Shown here piece by piece: positions 57,001 through 64,000 of a stretch of 64,000 bases of DNA; the first letter of the stretch is position 1; every line of letters starts with the position of its first letter. The notes beneath the pieces are model-generated. The model saw only the letters and a list, made by a program, of their open reading frames with translations. It was not told the origin of the DNA and did not search any database. This stretch comes from Mesorhabditis belari (Eukaryota; Nematoda; Chromadorea; Rhabditida; Rhabditidae): positions 1,438,001-1,502,000 of the forward strand of contig CAUEEP010000935.1 in the NCBI GenBank assembly GCA_958450365.1. Direction: 5' to 3'. The position numbers and the translations under genes are program-made.

Positions 57001-58203
57001 CATTTTTAGAATATTCGACGTCGGCGGTCAACGATCGGAGCGCAAGAAATGGATTCACTGTTTCGAGGACGTAAACGCAATCATTTTCATCGCCGCCGTT
57101 TCCGAGTACGATGAAGTGCTTTTCGAGGATGCGACAACGGTTTGTTTACATCGAATCTCCATAATCTCCATAATTGCAGAATCGAATGGTCGAATCGATG
57201 CGATTGTTCGAATCAATTTGTAATTCTCGATGGTTCATCAACACATCGATCATCCTTTTCCTCAACAAAAAGGATCTGTTTTCCGAGAAAATTCAACACG
57301 TCTCCATCAAGATTTGCTTTCAAGATTATAATGGTGAGTTGAGAGGGATTTAGGGTAGAAGCAAAAGGAATACCGAATAGCAAAAGCAATAAAAATGATG
57401 AAGCGTCGCCCGTTCAACTGAGAGCTAAAAAGTTGCACTAAATAGCGAGTTTTCAAAGTGAAATCTCTGAAACTTTGCTAAAAAATGCACTTTTCATAGA
57501 CACAACTATTTCCTTCACTTATCGCTGAGTAAATCAAACTTTAAACTTTGAAAACTTTGAAGTAAAGTAAGTAACTTTGAAGTTTGAAGATGTGTAAATT
57601 CTTCAGAGATCTTGTGGTTTCAATCGACGTATTATCTGAGTCTAAAATCTGACCATTACAGTTCACTAATATTGAAGAAATCAGGCAGACTGAATATCTT
57701 TAAATTATCGTTTAATTCGTGAAAATGATATGGTAAACGGAAACGGTTTTGATTATAGTTCCTTTATAGTTCCTTCATAGTTCCTTTATAGTTCCTTCAT
57801 AGTTCCTTCATAGTTCCTTCATAGTTCCTTCATAGTTCCTTCATAGTTCCTTTATAGTTCCTTCATAGTTCCTTTATAGTTCCGTTTTGATTTGACAAAA
57901 ACTACTTGTTCTCTTAAAGAAAACTTTCAAAATCAGTCTCTAAGCTTCAACAAAAAAAGCGTTAATTAACTCAAGAAGATCCAAGAATTCACTTATTTCA
58001 CCCATCCAATTCCAGGCCCACAAACCTATGACGATTCGATCCATTTCATTCGTGGGAAATTTGAATCACTGAATGCAAATCCGAAGAAAACGATTTTCGT
58101 TCACCAGACGTGTGCAACGGATACAGATCAAGTGCAAAAAATCCTCGACTCTGTCATTTCAATGATTATACAGCAAAATCTACACAAGAGTGGTCTCTAT
58201 TAG
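54004..58203 (+). CDS. Heterotrimeric G protein alpha subunit, GPA type
   Basis: Nine exons (54004-54121, 54210-54252, 55198-55339, 55381-55464, 55702-55781, 56353-56481, 57010-57139, 57180-57333, 58016-58203) sum to 1068 bp: 355 residues plus TAG, the standard G alpha length. Starts [10 protein letters not shown]: Gly2 and Cys4 suit myristoylation and palmitoylation. GTP-binding boxes: GAGECGKST (P loop), RIKTTGIVE (switch I), [20 protein letters not shown] (switch II), LFLNKKD, and TCATDT. It is closest in style to the nematode-specific chemosensory GPA subunits and would couple seven-transmembrane receptors to effectors at the plasma membrane. The end is HKSGLY: Ser replaces the Cys four from the end that pertussis toxin modifies in Gi/o, so it should be insensitive. 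Which GPA it is cannot be settled by eye. Introns 2, 5, 6 and 8 are loaded with repeats. No lesion seen. Confidence 0.95.
54242..54318. repeat. 17-18-bp tandem repeat in intron 2 of G alpha
   Basis: Unit GAGCACGAGTTTGAGATT, about four copies; begins at the donor site of exon 2. Confidence 0.9.
54536..54606 (+). repeat. tRNA-like sequence in intron 2
   Basis: Perfect A box TGGCCAAGTGG and B box GGTTCGAATCC at tRNA spacing, followed by TCGAACAGAA and a T run. Acceptor arms do not pair; tRNA-derived. Confidence 0.65.
54853..55121. mobile_element. MITE M1, full copy in intron 2
   Basis: Ends TACCGTAAATACTGTAATAT and the reverse complement of TACCGTAAATACTGTAATAG; 269 bp, no gene. Inner inverted pair AAAAAATAGCTGAAATTCAG / GGGCTATTTTTTG. 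Confidence 0.9.
55822..56292. mobile_element. Long-TIR MITE, second copy (intron 5)
   Basis: Same family as 38486-39306: right arm nearly full (to CAACCCAATA), left arm cut short after TTGGGTTGATGGAAAAGTCC. Contains the uninterrupted module GGTCGCTGGTTCGACTTCC. Confidence 0.9.
56702..56934. mobile_element. Small TIR MITE (intron 6)
   Basis: Imperfect ends ATTTGATACTCGCCCCGCCG and ATTTGATAAGCGCCCCGCGC (minus), inner AATATCTTGGTGTTGGG against CCCAACACCAAGAAATTTGA. Confidence 0.85.
57754..57883. repeat. 11-bp minisatellite in intron 8
   Basis: Unit TAGTTCCTT(T/C)A, about 12 copies. Confidence 0.97.
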
Positions 58204-58503
58204 AAGAATTTTGTTGTTTCCTTTCGTTTTTCTATGATATTCATTTAAAACAATACTCTACCTTTCTCGAAAAAGCCAAAATTTTCCTGAACAATCCGGT
58301 ACATTGTTGCTTGATATCTATAATTCAAATCAACTTTTACCGATCGATTTGTCTACTGTCACCGATAGATTTGTCTACTGTCACCAATAGATTTGTCTAG
58401 ATGGCAAATAGAAAATAATTGAAGATGTTTAGGAAAACTGAATTTTTCTATTTAGCAGAGCTTACAATTAGTAGACAAGTCCACTTATCATTGTTGACCA
58501 AGA

Positions 58504-58752
58504 GGTAGGCTAATTTCCGGCATTTTATTTGCGCAACAGGGTCATTTGCGCAACTCGCCATAACTTTCTTCTAAGTAAGCCAATCTTTATGATTTTGGTG
58601 TCATTTTGTTACACTTATTGAGATATACAAAATGACACCAAAATCATAAAGATTAGCTTACTTAGAAGAAAGTTATGGCGAGTTGCGCAAACGACCCAGT
58701 TGCGCAAATGACCCTGTTGCGCAAAAAATTTGGCGCAAAGTAGCCTATCCCT
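58504..58752. mobile_element. Foldback element F1
   Basis: Near-perfect hairpin with arms over 100 bp and a short loop. Near each end the word TTGCGCAAC occurs twice with spacing (TTGCGCAACAGGG, ATTTGCGCAACTCG). Confidence 0.95.
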
Positions 58753-59324
58753 TGACCAAAAAAATTTTTCCCGGTAATTTAATTTTGTGCAAAAATTTTT
58801 GTTGTTCATTCAAGTAGAGAAGGGATTTCTGTTTGAAATAAGGTTTTTATTAGCATGAGATTATTAAAAATTTTGAAAATTCGACAAATCTGAAGATAAT
58901 TGGATATTTGATCAGATTTCTAACCAGTTTTAAGTCGTAAGAAAAATCAGAGATCCCTAATTTCAAATTTTCCTATTCTTGTGTGGCTCATTCATTGATC
59001 TCATGCACATTTCTTTTGGATATCATTTTTGGCGCGTTTGTGCGCTCCTATTTTGCCTTATTCGGTTTTGATTTATTCTATTTTATTGTTTTTTGTTTAT
59101 TTTATGTTTTTTGTAAAGGCGATCAACATATTTCAAAATATTTTCAAAATACAGTTTTGAATGTTTAATAAAGCGTCAGACAAAAGATACTTTCACCCTT
59201 CCAACGTTTATACAACAATCATTAAAAAGAAGGCGCATCTCGTATGAAAAGAAATAAACAAACCGAAGATCACAAAGAAATGAAAAGTGAAGAGAATTGT
59301 TTCTTGAAGAGTTCACGCTCGCTT
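58753..59324. other. Gene-poor stretch
   Basis: Nothing supported. Confidence 0.4.
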
Positions 59325-62151
59325 TCAGACCTTTTTCTCATTCTTTCCACTGTTTTTCATTTGTCTTCGAGCCTCGCGAATCGCTCTCCATTCGGCACGC
59401 ACCAAGTGTATCACATTCAAATCGATGTATTCTTCCGACTGAGCCCATGCGGAGAAGTAAATCACGATTCCAGATCTAAAAACAAAAAAGAATACAGAGT
59501 TTAGATTTTGAATTAACATAACAGATGTTAATTCAAACTTAATTCAAAATTTAATTCAAACAACTTCTTGAGCTAATTTACCCTATAAAACATTCAAAAT
59601 CTAAACTCACAGAAGACAGAAAATAATGATAGCATAGTGAATGGCTGCAAATCTGTAAGCAATATCGAAGTTTTCCTCGTCGACGTAAGAGTTTCGGCTG
59701 AAAGGAACAATGAAACTAAAACAATCGTAGACTAGAGTCGTCATGATCTAGAAAAGCACAAAAAACCCCCACTTACCCTGATTTGTTCTGGAATTTGTGT
59801 TCAACTGTAAAACGTCGAGAGATCGCCAACTGCTGTGAGTGCTAAAAAGAGTACATATAGCTCAATGTTTGAAAGCAAAAAAATCACCGATGTCATGTAT
59901 GCAATACAATGCCTGAGTCCTCTTCTAACAGCTAGTCTTTTCGCACCATTTGGGACCGGGAGCTAAAATAAAACAATAATAAAAAAAGCATAAAACTTAA
60001 TTAATCGTTTTTATTACTTTACATTCTTCGATAATATTTCAGAGCCCACCTTTACTGTTCTTTCTTTGTGGCTCTTTGCGGTCCCGTTACTCAGATTAAC
60101 AACTTTAGCCTAAAAGAAACGATAACAAAATTTAGAGAAATTTTCAAAAACCAACTGTAACATTGACCCAGATTGATAATTTGATAAAATCGATATGCCG
60201 TTTTGGAGGCTAAAATAATGAAATAATATGAAATATCTCGATAAGTAAGCCTAATTAGAGGCTAACAAATGTAAAGTTAAGCTAAACAAAAAACAAACAG
60301 TAAACAGTACCTCGTGAAACTCGTTCAACTCGTCATGGTTGTAAAGCAGTCGCTTTGATCCAAGAGACTCTGTCTCATTTTCACTTGCACCTATACATTT
60401 AAAGTTTAGTAAAACATGAAAAGATCGAAGAAATTGGCGTCTTTAGAAACACGTAAGCACACTTTAGAAAGATGATTATGTTTATTGCAATAGGAAATTA
60501 TTTTTCAACAGTTTTTTCAAGTGCATATAAGAATGAATGAAAGAAAAATCTATTACTACGAAAAACTCTTACCAACGACATGAAGAGTATGTTTGGAAGT
60601 GACACCAGTTCCGATTATTGAGTAGCGAACGATGAATTCAGATATCGGCACAGCCTCCAAAATATCATCGAAGAAACGGAAAATGATTCTAAAGCAAATT
60701 TGAAAGAACTGTGTTATTTAGCGCTTTTTAAACTACTTAACCATATCAAAAAGTGTTTCGGTAGTACAAAATGTCTCCCAAAACTAATGACACTAGAAAA
60801 ATAGCTTGAAAGAAACTGAAAAAAAAGCGTACATGTCAAAGGTTGTAATCGATGGATCATAAACAGCTTCGCCCAAGCATTCTCGGCTAAATAACACATT
60901 TAAACATGTAGCTATAGAAAAAAAAACCTGAACTCGACGGTAAAAGCATATGCATCACGAGTGTCGTTTACCGGGATGGGATGCGAATAAAAGTGCCGAT
61001 CGTACATCACAGACGAGTTTGTGTAGAGGAGGTCGATTGTGCTAAATTTGATAGAATTTCTTGCAATATTAAAACAAACTAGAGTTTTTAAGTAAACTCC
61101 ACGCAACTAACAAAAAATTTCGCACATTTCATTATGACTTTAAGTCATTAAAGTATTAATTTCATTATCACTTTAAGTATTAATCGCGGCCGGGTGACGA
61201 TAAAAATTTTTTTACGGCAACCACCTGTTTTTTTGTTTTAATATCGCTGATTTTATTATAAAAAGAATAAAAATCACCCGGCTAGAGTGATTTGATGGGT
61301 TTACAAATTTTTGGAGACACTGCAAGGCTTGGAGAAAAACAAGATCGTCACTCATCAGACACCTCAGCTAAAAGGCACCTATTTGAGAAAACTAAAACCA
61401 TAAGCGACCACAAATGAAAAAAGATCTAATTGTGTCAATCAAAGCGCTGAAGACGTCCTACGATGGAGGAGATCCAGTCACTTTTGGTGAAGATGCGCTG
61501 GAAATTGATAAGATAGGAAGCCGATTTGTACTGCTGTACTTGAGCCGAACTGCTGTACTTGAGCGAAGATGAAAGTGAGCAAGAGGAAGAATTATAGATT
61601 AACAATTTATTTTTATTACTTTTTGTGCTTTTTATTTTGTTTTTAAATTTATCTGCAACTAAAACTCAATCGATCTAGACTGTGCTGAGGTGTCTGATGA
61701 GTGACGATCTTGTTTTCCTCCAAGCCTTGCAGCATCTCCAAAAATTTGTAAACCCATCAAATCACTATAGCCGGGTGATTTTTATTCTTTTTATAATAAA
61801 ATCAGCGATATTAAAATAAAAAAACAGGTGGTTGCCGTAAAAAATTTTTATCGTCAACCGGCCGCGATTAATACCCCCTTTAAAACGTTTTGTGCTGGTT
61901 ATTAACCATTTTGAAATCTATGCTAACTACGTAGTGCATCTCCTATCCAAGGCTACCATCCTGGATCATTTAAACTTTAAACGACCGGGCTCGATGAAAT
62001 CTTTATATTACTTAGAAAGAATCTAGATATCCCCATGATAAATCGACAGACAAGAAACCAATATCGATAATTAAAATACCACCAACCTTTCAATCATCTT
62101 TGATTCCGAGCTGACAGCAGCAAAGAGACACAAAATGATGAAGAACTGCAT
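59325..62151 (-). CDS. Type I membrane protein, family not recognised; one-base frameshift
   Basis: Eleven minus-strand exons: 62087-62151, 60928-61041, 60833-60886, 60574-60688, 60311-60390, 60156-60209, 60050-60109, 59888-59962, 59777-59841, 59611-59697, 59325-59475. It starts with a signal peptide (MQFFIILCLFAAVSS), continues with a lumenal part (TIDLLYTNSSVMYDRHFYSH, SEFIVRYSIIGTGVTSKH) with several N-x-S/T sites, one transmembrane span (FAAIHYAIIIFCLLSGIVIY) and a charged tail (WRAIREARRQMKNSGKNEKK) to the TGA at 59325. The exons sum to 920 bp, one short of a multiple of three; the break lies at the A run near 60660 where FFDDI should continue into LEAVPISEF. All other joins keep phase. 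It is either a very young pseudogene or a sequencing error. The first intron hosts a 690-bp inverted-repeat element. Confidence 0.65.
61179..61872. mobile_element. Long-TIR element with residual transposase-like tail
   Basis: Arms of about 185 bp, ends ATTAATCGCGGCCGG at both sides. On the plus strand the middle (61414-61592) reads KKDLIVSIKALKTSYDGGDP, FGEDALEIDKIGSRFVLLYL, then SEDESEQEEEL-stop after a local duplication (TGTACTTGAGC twice). It looks like the last exon of a lost gene of the parent element. Confidence 0.8.
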
Positions 62152-62779
62152 CAAGACGAATAAGAAAGAAAGAATGATAAAACAAAGCAGCTTTTCGTTT
62201 CATAACCTTATTCAAATTACAGATATATTCAAATCGAAATATTAAAATTTTTATGAGACTATGAGAAAATTTTTATGAGACCAAATACCCCGCTTCACCC
62301 CAAAAAGCACACTCATTCATTCAAGCACACAAAAAGCACACTCATTCATTTATTAGGCAAGTAAATATTTGTCATATCACAATGTTTCTAAAATGATTAG
62401 AATTTAAATGATAAAATCGATTTAAGAGTAAAAAAATGGCAATTGTGACGCAATTTAGACAATTTGATCATTACAGTAATCCTCTTCCTGTTCATCATCG
62501 CCACTTTCTCCTTGGTCCAGCATGTCCACAACCTCCTCTCGAATGAACTAAAAAGTTGGATATTTTTCTTGATAAACCAAAGCTTTGCTGAAAGTCAATC
62601 GAAAAATCGATACTTTAAAAAACTTACGCGAATAACGTTGAAATCGAAGCTATGAATCGACCAGGTCCAAGCAATCAACCAATAGAACAGCATTGAACTA
62701 TTTAGTGCTATAGAAAAGTGCTATAGAAAATAGAACACAGTGCTATAGAAAATATCTAACGTTCGTTGTTAAAACAACC
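62152..62779. other. Upstream region of membrane-protein gene
   Basis: Contains duplicated AAAAAGCACACTCATTCAT (62302, 62332) and AGTGCTATAGAAAA repeats (62705-62752). Promoter not identifiable. Confidence 0.4.
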
Positions 62780-63048
62780 TACCATAGATACTGTAATAGT
62801 ACCCCACCCCCATAATGATGGTGCGGAGTGTTGCGTAGTCTAGCTTTGAACGAGTTTTTCTCGACACTGGTTTATGCTACAATGTTTGTTTAGGTATCAA
62901 AAAATAGCCCTGAATTTCAGCTATTTTTTGATACCAAAGACGCATTTTTTGAAAGTACGGGCGCTTTGAAAAAAATGAAATACGAAAAAACTTTTGCGAC
63001 TACGCGACTGTACGAGGGGGGTGGGGTACTATTACAGTATTTACGGTA
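62780..63048. mobile_element. MITE M1, full copy
   Basis: Inverse orientation of the copy at 54853-55121; ends TACCATAGATACTGTAATAG and TACCGTAAATACTGTAATAG (minus). 269 bp. Confidence 0.9.
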
Positions 63049-63073
63049 CCAAAAAACCGTTCTGTGTGGGGGG

Positions 63074-63469
63074 TGGGACAAATGCTACCTTTTTTTGCGC
63101 ACCTGGACATTTGCGCACCTTTTTTCTGCTGGAAAAGGCCTTAGGAAAGGTCGTAGAGCTTCAAAAATGTTTTCATAGAAGGGAATCGTATGCGTAGATT
63201 CCGAATTTCGACAAATCAGACCTCGCTGACACGTCAAATTTGGGAAAAAAGGCAAAAACTACGCAACTTAACGCTTTTCCGCAGTTTTTGCCTTTTTTCC
63301 CAAATTTGACGTGTCAGCGAGGTCTGATTTGTCGGAATTCGGAATCTATGCATACGATTCTCTTATATGGAAATATTTTCGAAGCTCTACGGCCTTGCCT
63401 AAGGCCTTTTCCAGCAAAAAAAGGTGCGCAAATGTCCAGGTGCGCAAAAAAAAGGTAGCATTTGTCCCA
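63074..63469. mobile_element. Foldback element F2
   Basis: Almost perfect hairpin with arms near 190 bp. Ends GGGACAAATGCTACCTTTTT; inside, TTTGCGCACCTGGAC and ATTTGCGCACCTTTT give the same paired TTGCGCA layout as F1 at 58504. Confidence 0.95.
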
Positions 63470-63583
63470 GCTCCTTGTGTGTGCGCTTGATTCCTGGGAA
63501 ATCGTTTTATAAATCTTTCTTAAATGCTAATTGACTTGTTGAGGGATTTGTGTTTTGTGGAAATTTTTTTAGGCATATAACAT

Positions 63584-63741
63584 TAGGTTGTCCCATAAAA
63601 AATGGCCGGTAGGCCGGCACTAAAATGGTTTACGGAGGTGATTCTTTTGAAAAATATATAATTTGGTTCTGATTTGTTGTTATTTTTTATTTGTTGAATA
63701 TAAAATAAATCGAAAAACTGTCATTTTTATGGAATAACCTA
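63584..63741. mobile_element. Small mariner-type MITE
   Basis: Ends TAGGTTGTCCCATAAAAAAT and TAGGTTATTCCATAAAAATG (minus), 158 bp. Confidence 0.85.
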
Positions 63742-63747
63742 CTGTTT

Positions 63748-63999
63748 TACCTGTCCGTCCCATAATGACGGTCGGAGCGTCGCGTAGTCTAGCTTTGAAC
63801 GAGTTTTTCTCGACACTGGTTTATGCTACAATGCGCGCTTAGGGATCAAATGAAAGCTGAAATTCAGGGCTATTTTTTTGATACCAAAGATGCATTTCTA
63901 GAAATTATGGGCACTTAGAAAAAAATGATTTTAGAAAAATTTTTTGCGACTACACGACTGTACGGGGGGGGGGGCGCTACTATTACAGATATTACGGTA
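63748..63999. mobile_element. MITE M1, diverged copy
   Basis: Matches 62780-63048 from CCCATAATGACGGT to the right end ATTACGGTA; the left terminus is replaced. A G-run of ten at 63965 breaks the usual GGGTGGGG. Confidence 0.8.
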
Positions 64000-64000
64000 A

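Overview
The window is nuclear DNA from a nematode, most likely a rhabditid. It is AT-rich, with many short GT...AG introns (mostly 35-60 bp) ending in TTTCAG or TTTTAG. It carries a 5S rRNA gene facing away from an SL1-type spliced-leader RNA gene, and its protein genes are worm-like (receptor guanylyl cyclase, GPA-type G alpha, CDC4/SEL-10, a SWIM-type MULE).

Layout. 1-2.6 kb (minus): a long multi-exon gene not recognised, running off the left edge. 3.9-9.0 kb (plus): intracellular part of a receptor guanylyl cyclase, lacking its ectodomain and carrying a TGA. 9.5-10.5 kb (minus): 3' half of a carbohydrate sulfotransferase. 10.8-14.2 kb: foldback element, MITE, Tc1-like relic. 14.9-15.9 kb (plus): LRAT-domain membrane protein broken by a 10-bp duplication. 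16.3-16.7 kb (minus): two exons of actin-capping protein beta. 17.2-17.6 kb: 5S/SL1 unit. 20-21.9 kb: MULE transposase relic. 24.5-24.8 kb (minus): FIP-RBD (Rab11-binding) C-terminus. 25.8-27.4 kb (minus): damaged RRP9/U3-55K. 27.7-28.3 kb (minus): small beta-sandwich gene. 28.45-29.1 kb: inverted broken copy of part of the SEL-10-like gene, whose open copy is at 29.5-32.3 kb (plus). 34.1-35.2 kb (plus): unrecognised gene. 35.7-36.1 kb: broken USP47-like protease, part of which is repeated in inverted orientation at 33.8 kb. 36.4-53.5 kb: almost no genes, but dense tandem arrays, tRNA-like Pol III modules and terminal-inverted-repeat elements. 54.0-58.2 kb (plus): complete nine-exon G alpha gene with repeat-filled introns. 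59.3-62.2 kb (minus): single-pass membrane protein, one base short of open. 62.8-64 kb: four inverted-repeat elements.

Two themes stand out. First, an unusual share of the conserved genes are partial or carry one or a few lesions, several of them short tandem duplications, so the segment looks like decaying duplicated DNA around a few open genes (SEL-10-like, G alpha). Second, there is a repeat family built on tRNA-like A-box/B-box modules, some with a GACAGACA-type tail, whose B boxes are interrupted by or merge into minisatellites. The same 11-bp unit, resembling a B box, recurs at three of these loci. No CRISPR, operon of bacterial type or viral gene is present. All calls come from reading the sequence; no database search was possible.
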